41,254 nt of DNA, from positions 1 to 41,254 of IMG/VR virus record IMGVR_UViG_3300019763_000004; one strand, 5' to 3'. Each line of letters opens with the position of its first letter. The first letter of the stretch is position 1. Below are positions 1 to 7,488 of this stretch, piece after piece. Source of the stretch: a virus. A program made the translations under genes and the position numbers. The notes below the pieces were generated by a model. That model was not told the DNA's origin, searched no databases, and saw only the letters and a list, made by a program, of their open reading frames with translations.

Positions 1-123
1 CAACTTCTTCTATAAATGATTTCCGTGAATCATAATTGTAATCATTACGAGTTTTATTGTTAAGATCTATTTTTGCATTTAACGCTAATGGTGCAGGTGT
101 ATTTGTTACCATATTAAATATAG
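1..123. repeat. Terminal overlap, copy 1 (circular closure)
   Basis: These 123 bases are identical to 41132-41254. They lie inside the tip/fibre reading frame and restore it across the ends, so they represent the same bases read twice from a circular or circularly permuted genome, not a biological long terminal repeat. Confidence 0.95.
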
Positions 124-733
124 CAGTTCCAGCAGAGAATGAACCCGAAAAGAACACCCTAATATCCTTATAGTCTTCATTAAACGTATAACTAAATACC
201 TCGACAGCCTCGTCAATAATTAGATTTTTAAATGTAAAAAAATCTTCATTTAATTTTTGCGCCGCAAATGAGATTTGAAAACCTGCTACTGGCGCCTGTG
301 TTGTGAACGTTATAGTTTCCCCATTCGCAATAGGATAATTTAGCAAATATACACCACCCGGAATGAAGTCTATCGTTCTAGTTCTGTCATTTGTAAATCT
401 AGATTCTAATATATCCATATCGGCACTATACACCTGCTTTTTTATCCATTTACCCCCATCGTATTCAAGCACGCATATTTCATTCTCAACCCTGATGTTT
501 GAAAAGTTTGGGTAAACACCATCAGTAGTTGGCAAGACCGTTGCCCCTTCTTCAACACCTGTTTTTGCAGGGCTTGATGGTGTTATGTCACCTAAGTATT
601 GAGTCTTGAGATTACCTAAGTTGTTCAACACTAAATCAAAAGCGTCCCTAGCATCCTTAGCTTTGATTGCTTTGTTTAAATTATCAGGTAGTAAATTGCC
701 TATCAGCACTTTTAAATCGCCTATATCGCTCAT
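1..733 (-). CDS. Tail tip/fibre protein with M14-like peptidase domain, N-terminal part (continues across the genome join)
   Basis: The ATG at 733 lies 2 nt after the stop of the hub-like gene, and the frame stays open to base 1. Because bases 1-123 equal 41132-41254, it continues in frame into the gene ending at 39459, giving one 801-aa protein. This part is residues 1-244. It starts with a short helical segment (MSDIGDLKVLIGNLL) and is followed by beta-rich sequence with a module around residues 120-215 (ending DYKDIRVFFSGSFSAGTA). A second copy of that module occurs further on (DYVDIRVAFSSLATAGTA). The last position in the tail operon and the modular build suggest a receptor-binding tip or fibre. 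The enzymatic domain is in the C-terminal half. The role in host binding is inferred. Confidence 0.85.
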   Translation of the reverse strand, partial: MSDIGDLKVLIGNLLPDNLNKAIKAKDARDAFDLVLNNLGNLKTQYLGDITPSSPAKTGVEEGATVLPTTDGVYPNFSNIRVENEICVLEYDGGKWIKKQVYSADMDILESRFTNDRTRTIDFIPGGVYLLNYPIANGETITFTTQAPVAGFQISFAAQKLNEDFFTFKNLIIDEAVEVFSYTFNEDYKDIRVFFSGSFSAGTAIFNMVTNTPAPLALNAKIDLNNKTRNDYNYDSRKSFIEEV

Positions 734-735
734 GA

Positions 736-2769
736 TTATTCTGTTTTTTCCGTTAATGTAAATATAGTATTTGTTGAATAATTTGAATCATCCTGAGTAT
801 TCCAATCATCATTCCAATCATCATTGAACTCACCAGTGGCGTTAATATACTCAAAAACCTCAACAAACTCAGCGTTCATCTCGTCTGTGTTCATATCCCA
901 ATCGGCCGAGTTAATCATTAATCGCTTATTCTGATCATCTATGTTTGTCCACAAGTCATAATCCCAAATTACAGTGCCGTTAACTTGTCTTGCAGGCTGC
1001 CTGTTTTGTAGGCCATAGCCTATTGCAACTTTCTTCAATAGGTTTTCGGCTGTTGTGTCGCCTTCTCTCTTCCAATCAACTTGTGAAACTCCTGAGGCTG
1101 TGAAAAGGCCGCCTAAATATACTATGCTTGAATTTGGCTCGACAGGAACATTACCAATGATTAAATCATAAGAATCTGGGTTTAAATTATTTTCATTATT
1201 TATGACTCCTTTTATATTCTGATCTACAACAAGCCCCTCGTTATCCTCAAACCTATTTAAGACAACAGAGTCTAGCTGAGTCGTGAAGTATGAGTATACA
1301 TATTCAGGCTTGTATGTAAATGATATGGATGCACCGCCAACCAACACGCTCAACTCTCCGTCTTCTGGGAATCCAAAAAAGATATACTCTTTTTCTGCAC
1401 TAATACCTAGTCCTGAGGATATTCTAGCATCATCGTGAATAGCCTCAATGCTTGCAAATTCAGTCCATCCATCATCGGTTATTGCATACAGCTTAGTTGA
1501 TGATTTTAACACTAATGCAACACTAGCACTAGAGCTAACGCCGCCGAACACATCCAGTAGATTGTAGTTTGCATCATAAGTTTTATTCAATATCGTCCAA
1601 TTCATTTTAACAGAATAAGATCGTGACGATGATTTTACGTTGACTTTATTTGTAAGAACAATACATCTATGACTAACCAATGTGCCAGCGCCATATAGTG
1701 TTGCGCCGCTATCGTTAACTCTTGCGGCACCAGTAACCATTAATTTGTTATCTGATGAAAAATGCATAAAAACATCATCTCTTGGAGTAACTCCAGTTAT
1801 TGTAACATCAAAATCTTTATTAGTGTCATATAGGAATTTATCACCCTCGTTTATGAATGAATTATCATCTAAGAAATCGACATTATAAACACTATCAGGC
1901 ACATTGTAATCTTGCTCTAAAGTGAATTCCTTCCAAGCTGGAAGTATAGTCATTTCAGAATCCCTACCTATCCATTTAAAATCTTTAACTACAGGCGTGA
2001 AATTTAACGTCTCAGCTAAATATGTTGGATAAGTAGCACTATTCCCTTGCACTGTGGTTTGGTTGTAGTATTTGGCTTGATCTACAATTTGCCACTTACT
2101 GTTAATCTGCCTTATTTGAGCTCCAAATCCCGTAAGGATGTTAGTTAATACATCTAGGCAATTCAATGGCTCATTATCTTCAAAGTTCCAAAAAGCATCA
2201 TTATTAATATATGTTTGTAATGTTGTGTCTGTGTCATCAAACATATCTGATGAAAATAAACCTATCTTATCAATTAAGTCAAGACTATAGCCGACTCTTC
2301 CTAAAACATTATTAAGGATTATAGCCGCCGCGCTTAAGCCTGTTATTCTATCGCCTGATTCATCTAAATAAGGAATAGTTTCAAGTCTTCCTAAATTATC
2401 TCTTGCCGTTAGATTTACCGTATAATTCTTGTATGAATAATAAGGCTCCGAGTAACTATCTGATTCTAAAAAACCATTAAAAATCGTTATACCATTTCTT
2501 ATAATCTTAACTAAAAACTTTTTATCGTCCGATGTGAATAAATGCTCGAACTTCATATTGCGAGTACTTAGCAGTCTTAAAGATGCAGTAAGCTTCTTTA
2601 TTGGCTCTTCTCGGCCGTCTCCTGAATCTGACAAATGTAAGCTTGCGCCCATTTCGCCTTTAAGAAACTCAGCAGCTCCAGCGTAATCTCTTTCTAGTAT
2701 CTCAACTCTTACAAGTCTTTGATAATGTAAAGATGTAAACTCGTTATAGTATCTTAAATTGTATGCCAT
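736..2769 (-). CDS. Putative tail hub/distal tail structural protein
   Basis: This 677-aa protein sits directly downstream of the tape measure gene, sharing one base with its stop, and directly upstream of the tip/fibre. That is the usual place of the distal tail or hub protein. The N-terminus (YYNEFTSLHYQRLVRVEILERDY) resembles a conserved start of baseplate/hub-like proteins in Bacteroidota phages and is followed by long beta-rich sequence. I see no catalytic motif, signal peptide or membrane segment. The C-terminus is rich in Asp and Asn (NDDWNDDWNTQDD). Structural role is confident from position; the exact hub identity is inferred. Confidence 0.7.
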   Translation of the reverse strand: MAYNLRYYNEFTSLHYQRLVRVEILERDYAGAAEFLKGEMGASLHLSDSGDGREEPIKKLTASLRLLSTRNMKFEHLFTSDDKKFLVKIIRNGITIFNGFLESDSYSEPYYSYKNYTVNLTARDNLGRLETIPYLDESGDRITGLSAAAIILNNVLGRVGYSLDLIDKIGLFSSDMFDDTDTTLQTYINNDAFWNFEDNEPLNCLDVLTNILTGFGAQIRQINSKWQIVDQAKYYNQTTVQGNSATYPTYLAETLNFTPVVKDFKWIGRDSEMTILPAWKEFTLEQDYNVPDSVYNVDFLDDNSFINEGDKFLYDTNKDFDVTITGVTPRDDVFMHFSSDNKLMVTGAARVNDSGATLYGAGTLVSHRCIVLTNKVNVKSSSRSYSVKMNWTILNKTYDANYNLLDVFGGVSSSASVALVLKSSTKLYAITDDGWTEFASIEAIHDDARISSGLGISAEKEYIFFGFPEDGELSVLVGGASISFTYKPEYVYSYFTTQLDSVVLNRFEDNEGLVVDQNIKGVINNENNLNPDSYDLIIGNVPVEPNSSIVYLGGLFTASGVSQVDWKREGDTTAENLLKKVAIGYGLQNRQPARQVNGTVIWDYDLWTNIDDQNKRLMINSADWDMNTDEMNAEFVEVFEYINATGEFNDDWNDDWNTQDDSNYSTNTIFTLTEKTE

Positions 2770-4484
2770 TATCGCTTAAGTTGTTTTTGTCCTTGATTAT
2801 TGGCTAGTGCTATGTCTTTGCCTTTAATTGTTCCGGTAACCTCTACATTTATGTTTTGCGCCTGTGTGTTTGCCGTTCTTCTGGATGTGTTATTGGTGTC
2901 GGGACCTCCAAATTGGCGTGTGTTTATTGAAGTTACAGAGCCGCCAGAGCTTGCAGAGCCTCCCCCGATTCCTGAGAATGCGGAAACAACACCAGCAACC
3001 CCCGAAGCTATCGCTGCTAAATTTGCAGGGAATGGCAGTGCAGCACCAGAAGCCACAGCAGAGCCTACAGATTGACTAAACAATGCAGGTATCATCTGAG
3101 CAACGGAGCTTAACACTTGAGAAGCTACATTTGCAAAAGTGGCAATTGTACTATCACCCATCGCCGTAGCTATCTGCCCGACAGATCCCATTACAGAGCC
3201 ATAGGCAGACATCGCGTTTTGGGTCATTAGAACTTGCTGTTGCGTTCCTAGCAAAGAGTTTTGTATATTTTCCTGAGTGGCTTTAAATCCCTCACTCTCT
3301 GCAAGTGTCCCAGATACGTCTAGTTTTACGGGCAATTCTATAGCTTCTAATTGATCTTTATCAAGTTGTAATGATGTTATATCAATAGTTGGTATTATAG
3401 GAATTGCAGTACCCTTGGCTGTTTGCTCTATCCCAGTAGGCCCTGCGGCTACTGCTGCATTTTTAGCATCAGAAACTTGTATTTCTTTTAACTTGGCATT
3501 TAATAAATCAACCAATTGGAGTCTATCTTCTATCTGCTTATTTAATTTATCTCCACTTGTTTCCATACCCAAAAATCTCTTTTGGATATCCGCCCATTTA
3601 TTCTCTTCTAATATTTGTAGCTCAGTATCACCAAGCTCTGTAACCTGATCTACAATACCATCAATCTGTTTGTTTATGAAATCAGTAGTTAAAAGCCCTT
3701 GCTTCTCCCACGATTCAAAGATATTTTCCGCCCCTGTTTTCTCTACCTCATCGCCCAGACTAGCTAACAGCACCTTTAATTCTGATACTGCCGTTTTAAA
3801 CAAAGATGATTTAGAAATACCATCCCCTATCTTTTCTTGTAGATCTCCGTATGTGTTGCTGAGCTGTTCTATTGCTCCAGTTGATGTTTGAGCCTCCGAC
3901 GTTGCAATTTTCATACCATCAGCCATAGCCTTCTGAAGAACAGCCGCCTTTTCTGTTTCTGTATTAGCTGATCTTAACGCAGGAATGTAGCGATTAAGCA
4001 TTTCAAACTCCCCGTTTTGAGCAAGTATAACACCGCGCATTGCAGTCTCTAACGATATGCCGAAAGCCTTTGATAATCCTATTGCTCCTTTTGCCGCACC
4101 CTTAGCTTCCTGAGTAGTTGCACCCATAGATTCCGCAACCTGTAAAAGCTTAAGGGTTGTCTCATCACCAATGGTAGTAATTGATTGTAATTCGCTAGCA
4201 AAATTCTTATAATCATTTAGCGTGGATTGCGCCGCTTTCCCATTGGCTTCTATTTGTGCCCTTAGCGATTCTTCGGCTTTCTCTTGTATTCCGTAAAGTT
4301 TAAAAGCATTCTTAAAAAAGGCTGTAACTTTACCAATGGCAAACGCCCCAGCGATCAAGCCGCCTATCTTCTTTATGTTATCGCCGAACAACTTAGTCTG
4401 TTTTCCTGAATCTTTCAACCCCTTTTTGAAGTCCTTGTTTTCAAGACCTAATTTTACAAGTAAATTTGAAATAATACTACCCAT
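2769..4484 (-). CDS. Tail tape measure protein
   Basis: This 571-aa protein is helical and Ala/Gly/Gln-rich. It has hydrophobic stretches near the N-terminus (IGGLIAGAFAIGKVTAFF) and in the C-terminal half (about 440-510), as is typical of tape measure proteins. The region around residues 95-200 resembles the N-terminal domain of phage tail-length proteins. It lies just after the frameshifted chaperone pair (8-nt overlap) and before the hub gene, the canonical order. Tape measure length scales with tail length, so a rather short tail (below about 100 nm) is expected. No lytic domain is visible. Confidence 0.88.
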   Translation of the reverse strand: MGSIISNLLVKLGLENKDFKKGLKDSGKQTKLFGDNIKKIGGLIAGAFAIGKVTAFFKNAFKLYGIQEKAEESLRAQIEANGKAAQSTLNDYKNFASELQSITTIGDETTLKLLQVAESMGATTQEAKGAAKGAIGLSKAFGISLETAMRGVILAQNGEFEMLNRYIPALRSANTETEKAAVLQKAMADGMKIATSEAQTSTGAIEQLSNTYGDLQEKIGDGISKSSLFKTAVSELKVLLASLGDEVEKTGAENIFESWEKQGLLTTDFINKQIDGIVDQVTELGDTELQILEENKWADIQKRFLGMETSGDKLNKQIEDRLQLVDLLNAKLKEIQVSDAKNAAVAAGPTGIEQTAKGTAIPIIPTIDITSLQLDKDQLEAIELPVKLDVSGTLAESEGFKATQENIQNSLLGTQQQVLMTQNAMSAYGSVMGSVGQIATAMGDSTIATFANVASQVLSSVAQMIPALFSQSVGSAVASGAALPFPANLAAIASGVAGVVSAFSGIGGGSASSGGSVTSINTRQFGGPDTNNTSRRTANTQAQNINVEVTGTIKGKDIALANNQGQKQLKR

Positions 4485-4848
4485 TATCTATAAATATTTC
4501 AGGAACATTAAGCCCCATTTTCTGAATCGTTTCAGCTTGTCTCTTAGTTACCTTGGTTGGCTTCACTTCTACTTTTACATCAATACTTAATCCAAACAAA
4601 TCGCTAGGTCTTCTCGGTTTTGATGACTTCTTAATATTAGGGTTGCCCATTATATCCTCGAAAACATGATACCTCAATCTCTCCCATGATCTTTCATTCT
4701 GTCTGTTAAAGGCTCTCATCTTGATATGATATTCGCCTATGGTTAGCGTGTAGAGATCTTCATGTCTTAAACCCAACTCCCCTATACAGTCTTCAGAAAT
4801 GGACTGCCAAACAGCCGGTGAATCCAATTCTTCTTCTTCTTCTTTTTT
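4477..4848 (-). CDS. Tail assembly chaperone, frameshift extension (GT-type product)
   Basis: This frame is the -1 continuation of the upstream chaperone gene (4782..5162). It is open across the A-run at 4843-4851 and has no ATG near its start, only a TTG at 4827. A -1 slip on the A-rich stretch gives a 228-aa fusion passing through KKK-EEEEE-LDSPAVW and ending with NVPEIFIDNG. Such G/GT pairs bind the tape measure protein during tail assembly in many siphoviruses. The position immediately before the tape measure gene fits. Confidence 0.8.
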   Translation of the reverse strand, partial: KKEEEEELDSPAVWQSISEDCIGELGLRHEDLYTLTIGEYHIKMRAFNRQNERSWERLRYHVFEDIMGNPNIKKSSKPRRPSDLFGLSIDVKVEVKPTKVTKRQAETIQKMGLNVPEIFIDNG

Positions 4849-5162
4849 TTTACTTCCTCAGATAATTCTTTAATAGACTTCCCCATGCTTTTAGACTCGC
4901 CAAAGCATTTTAAAGCTTTCTCAAACTCTTTAAAGTCGTTATTCATTAATTGATATACGTCCTTTATCGTAGCGTCGCAATCATCGCCTAATAAGTCGGC
5001 GTGATTCTTAATACCTGCCCAAACTGTATTTACAGAATTCATATGATCTGATTCGTCAGTGGACATGCTCAATTTCTCATCCTCGATGATTTTGAAAATG
5101 CGCACCCCGAAGAGTACGCCTATTTCTTTATTATTGAGCTTTATGGTGCATTCGCCTATCAT
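4782..5162 (-). CDS. Tail assembly chaperone, upstream frame (G-type product)
   Basis: This 126-aa acidic protein lies between the tail tube gene (1-nt overlap) and the tape measure gene. It begins MIGECTIKLNNKEIGVLFG, like chaperone subunits in other Bacteroidota phages. Its last codons run through a Lys7 tract encoded by A9 followed by AAG repeats. The residues after the tract (NWIHRLFGSPFLKTV) are the out-of-frame tail made when no frameshift occurs. The overlapping heptamers A-AAA-AAA and A-AAA-AAG are good -1 slippery sites. Confidence 0.82.
   Translation of the reverse strand: MIGECTIKLNNKEIGVLFGVRIFKIIEDEKLSMSTDESDHMNSVNTVWAGIKNHADLLGDDCDATIKDVYQLMNNDFKEFEKALKCFGESKSMGKSIKELSEEVKKKKKKKNWIHRLFGSPFLKTV
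4843..4851 (-). promoter_or_regulatory. Programmed -1 ribosomal frameshift site
   Basis: On the minus strand nine A's followed by G give the slippery heptamers A-AAA-AAA and A-AAA-AAG in the chaperone frame. The -1 frame then stays open to 4477. This matches the conserved tail-chaperone frameshift of long-tailed phages. Confidence 0.8.
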
Positions 5163-5590
5163 TAAGCTGTTGTTGAAGGAACTAGTTGCCCTACGCCCTT
5201 AAATGACACACTCATAGTCATTAATTCACCTTTTGGGGCTGGAATAGATATGCTTTCCAGCAAAGCTTCGCCAGTAAACAAGATGTCACCTGTTTCAGTG
5301 TCTTCCCCGATTGCAATTTTACGCCTAGTACTCTGGGCTGGGTCTAAAATTCTAGTTATTAATCCAGTTACCTCAGCGTTTTCTTTGTCATAAAAAAGCT
5401 CTGATGATGCGCTCCAACTTCTTGTTCCATCAATAAAGTCTTCGACTCCACCAGTACCCTTGTCTGACGCGTCTAATAAAGCGTTCCCGAAATCTAAATC
5501 GGTCGATGTCTCTGTCGGGATGGCTGTTTTTACAGTTCCCGCAACGTCAAATATCCAAAGGATAAACTTATCTCCTAATTGTTTTGGCAT
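5162..5590 (-). CDS. Major tail tube protein
   Basis: This 142-aa beta-rich protein lies just upstream of the chaperone pair. It carries the pattern of TP901-1-like major tail proteins: an early FDVAGTVKTAIPTETSTDLDF, a central DGTRSWSASSELFYD, and a C-terminal stretch LESISIPAPKGELMTMSVSFKG typical of the final strands of the tube fold. Length matches small tail tube proteins. It stacks into the tail tube around the tape measure protein. Confidence 0.82.
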   Translation of the reverse strand: MPKQLGDKFILWIFDVAGTVKTAIPTETSTDLDFGNALLDASDKGTGGVEDFIDGTRSWSASSELFYDKENAEVTGLITRILDPAQSTRRKIAIGEDTETGDILFTGEALLESISIPAPKGELMTMSVSFKGVGQLVPSTTA

Positions 5591-5593
5591 AGC

Positions 5594-5989
5594 TTAAAAA
5601 TTAATTTGTGTTAAATTATACGTATAGTTTATTAATATTCTATTAATTGTGCGCTGATCGTCAGCGTTTTCTTCGGTTAATGGTGTCGTCCCTGTCATTA
5701 TAACCATATCCACGGTAAAATCAGGCACTATTACAGGGGTTTCAATTATCTTATTCTGCAATTCTTCAGATATCAACATAGCTTCGCCCTCATTGCGATT
5801 TTCTGTTATCACATCGAACACGATATCAACGGGTTTCGAATTATCGCCCTTGTCTATCTGTTGACCTCCTGATGATAAATACACCTCTACACGCGGATAA
5901 TCACCAACGCCGTTATTAATGTACCCGTTATCAGGTAGCCAATTATCTTTAAATTCCGCCAGGAGCCTGAATCCTTGATCTTTTTGCAT
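5594..5989 (-). CDS. Putative tail terminator/completion protein
   Basis: This 131-aa protein precedes the tail tube gene, the usual place of the tail terminator that caps the tube and joins it to the head. The sequence (FRLLAEFKDNWLPDNGYINNGVGDYPRVEVYL, read in segments) has mixed alpha/beta character. The frame is open to 6049, but the ATG at 5989 is preferred. It is preceded by an A/T-rich leader and a -7-like TATATTTA (6013-6006) downstream of the palindrome at 6031. It starts the tail operon. Confidence 0.6.
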   Translation of the reverse strand: MQKDQGFRLLAEFKDNWLPDNGYINNGVGDYPRVEVYLSSGGQQIDKGDNSKPVDIVFDVITENRNEGEAMLISEELQNKIIETPVIVPDFTVDMVIMTGTTPLTEENADDQRTINRILINYTYNLTQINF

Positions 5990-6005
5990 AAAAATTGATT
6001 TGTTG

Positions 6006-6013
6006 TAAATATA
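6006..6013 (-). promoter_or_regulatory. Possible -7 box of the tail operon promoter
   Basis: TATATTTA on the minus strand lies 17 nt from the palindrome at 6031-6044 and just upstream of the ATG at 5989. It differs from TAnnTTTG only in the last base. No -33 TTG is present; the palindrome occupies that area. Confidence 0.4.
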
Positions 6014-6030
6014 CGAAATAATTTGATAAC

Positions 6031-6044
6031 ATGTTTTAGAACAT
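6031..6044. promoter_or_regulatory. RTGYT-N4-ARCAY palindrome, copy 1
   Basis: ATGTTTTAGAACAT lies between the tail operon (minus) and the plus-strand gene at 6116. Exactly 33 nt separate it from the plus-strand -7 box TAGATTTG at 6078-6085. It is one of eleven such sites in intergenic regions. Confidence 0.75.
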
Positions 6045-6077
6045 ATCAATAGATTTTTATGGGGAATTATAAAGGAG

Positions 6078-6085
6078 TAGATTTG
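6078..6085 (+). promoter_or_regulatory. -7 box TAGATTTG of a plus-strand promoter lacking -33
   Basis: Perfect match to the flavobacterial TAnnTTTG element, with no TTG at the -33 position. A start about 7 nt downstream would leave a leader of roughly 24 nt before the ATG at 6116. Two other plus-strand promoters (13573, 17512) have the same octamer at the same 33-nt distance from a palindrome. Confidence 0.65.
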
Positions 6086-6115
6086 CTTTTAATGGATTCG
6101 CCTGACATATAAAGT

Positions 6116-6508
6116 ATGTTGCATGAAGTTTTTATTTATTTATTGGGTGGGTTTTTCCTATACACAAACAGAGTTAATATTGAAAAAATAAACAATATGG
6201 ATTTATATAAAAAGATTTATAATGACCTTGGTGGGAATGTTAAATGTAAGCCAAGTGTTAAAAAAACAGAAAGTCAGACTGCTAGATTATACGAATTATG
6301 GTCAGAAAAGCTTTCTTATATAAACTACATTAGTGTTTCAGATAGAAATAAAGCTGTGTTTTACAATAGAATATCACTGTACACTAGTAGTGATAGTAGT
6401 GAGTTTTATCAAGAGATTTCAGTTTCTGCAAGCCAGAGATACGCTTTTGATAAACTAAAAACAATGGAGGAGAAGAGGGAATTTATCGCAAAAGCATTTT
6501 CACTATAA
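6116..6508 (+). CDS. Hypothetical protein of a counter-oriented single-gene unit
   Basis: This 130-aa product has an N-terminal hydrophobic stretch (VFIYLLGGFFLYTN) and then a soluble, Lys/Ser-rich region. I do not recognise the family. It is the only plus-strand gene between the connector and tail genes, with its own promoter (6078) and terminator (6602-6629). The ATG at 6116 is preferred because it gives a 24-nt leader; an ATG at 6197 would drop the hydrophobic stretch. Such isolated genes are often moron-like functions, but nothing in the sequence shows which. Confidence 0.65.
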   Translation: MLHEVFIYLLGGFFLYTNRVNIEKINNMDLYKKIYNDLGGNVKCKPSVKKTESQTARLYELWSEKLSYINYISVSDRNKAVFYNRISLYTSSDSSEFYQEISVSASQRYAFDKLKTMEEKREFIAKAFSL

Positions 6509-6577
6509 TATGCTTTTGTAAAAAGCAAATAGCGTGGGGAAAATAAATAAAAATTGCATGTAACATAGGTATAAAGT

Positions 6578-6599
6578 TCATGTCCATTATCGGACATGA
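6578..6599 (+). other. Perfect hairpin in the 3' region of the 6116 unit
   Basis: TCATGTCC (6578-6585) and GGACATGA (6592-6599) form an 8-bp stem with a 6-nt loop. It lies just before the terminator hairpin and could stabilise or process the transcript end. Confidence 0.5.
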
Positions 6600-6601
6600 G
6601 C

Positions 6602-6629
6602 AAAGCCCGACCTTAATTGATCGGGCTTT
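6602..6629. terminator. Bidirectional terminator between converging genes
   Basis: AAAGCCCGA (6602-6610) pairs with TCGGGCTTT (6621-6629). It sits between the plus-strand gene ending at 6508 and the minus-strand gene ending at 6630 and has U-runs in both directions. Confidence 0.85.
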
Positions 6630-7145
6630 TTACAACTTAGCATTTCTACCGCTATTGCGTAAGACTACTTTTAGATTCTTAACAAGTAAATTAGCGTTCT
6701 TTTTCCATGCTGGTATTAAATAAGGTCGAGGCTTTGTTCCATTATTAGCTATGGACCTGCCGATTAAAAAAGCCACTGATTTGATTTTTTTAGGATCCGT
6801 TTCAATTCCTTTTTTCTTAACCCATGTTTCAAGCGGCGCAAGTGGTGGAAATCCCCCCGCCTTTCTTCCAAACTCTAAGTAACCGCCATAAGCAGCACCC
6901 ACAATGACCTCACCTATATTCCTAAGCTTATTAAAGCGGCTTTCAATAGAGTTGATTAGTAAGCTCGTTGATATGCTGCCGTTATCTTTAACATTCTGCT
7001 TTGCATCTGCTGCCGTGTTTAAAGTAGCTTTGATCACTTCATTGGAGCATTGCTCTAAAGTTTTACCACCCCAAAAACGAATAGAGCGCAACGCCCTATT
7101 CATATCTTTGTCAAAAACCTTTAGTTGAATACCATCTTTAGCCAT
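6630..7145 (-). CDS. HK97 gp10-like connector/tail completion protein
   Basis: This 171-aa protein has the typical gp10-family pattern: VIVGAAYGGYLEFG, then GGFPPLAPLETWVKKKG, and a C-terminal TKPRPYLIPAWKK. HK97 gp10-like proteins act at the head-tail joint. It lies directly downstream of the head-tail adaptor gene (1-nt gap) and is the last gene of the head operon, ending at a strong terminator. Length is slightly above the usual 110-160 aa. Confidence 0.82.
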   Translation of the reverse strand: MAKDGIQLKVFDKDMNRALRSIRFWGGKTLEQCSNEVIKATLNTAADAKQNVKDNGSISTSLLINSIESRFNKLRNIGEVIVGAAYGGYLEFGRKAGGFPPLAPLETWVKKKGIETDPKKIKSVAFLIGRSIANNGTKPRPYLIPAWKKNANLLVKNLKVVLRNSGRNAKL

Positions 7146-7146
7146 A

Positions 7147-7488
7147 TCAAGCTGTATAAGACCCTAATATAACGACTCTTCTTTTAGCGTGATTGTCTGG
7201 ATCAACAAAAGACGCTACTGGTATCTTATTGCCGTTCCACATAAAATAAGAGGGTAGTGTGTCTATCCAATTCATTTCGATTAACACAGGATTATTAATC
7301 CCCTGTTGTCGATATTGCAAGGCTTTATTACCGCTTAACACATCTATCTTCGCCAGTCCTGTAAATAAAGATGTATCTGTGTTGCTACTTCCAAATCCAG
7401 CACCTTCAGTTGTTATGAAAGCCTCGACCTCCTGATCGTAATCAGTGCCTAGTATTCGTCTTTTTGGTTTGAATATCATAAGCCCCAA
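7147..7488 (-). CDS. Head-tail adaptor/head closure protein
   Basis: This 113-aa protein matches the phage head-tail adaptor type (SPP1 gp16-like). It has short beta strands and a C-terminal FVDPDNHAKRRVVILGSY block that recalls the conserved end of this family. It closes the capsid after packaging and receives the tail. It overlaps the upstream gene (7476-7488) and lies 1 nt before the gp10-like gene, a standard connector order. Confidence 0.72.
   Translation of the reverse strand: MGLMIFKPKRRILGTDYDQEVEAFITTEGAGFGSSNTDTSLFTGLAKIDVLSGNKALQYRQQGINNPVLIEMNWIDTLPSYFMWNGNKIPVASFVDPDNHAKRRVVILGSYTA

Noticed and set aside
1-123. Direct terminal repeat as a packaging end or retro-element LTR
   Set aside because: It lies within a coding frame and is exactly what a circular assembly yields; no coverage evidence is available.
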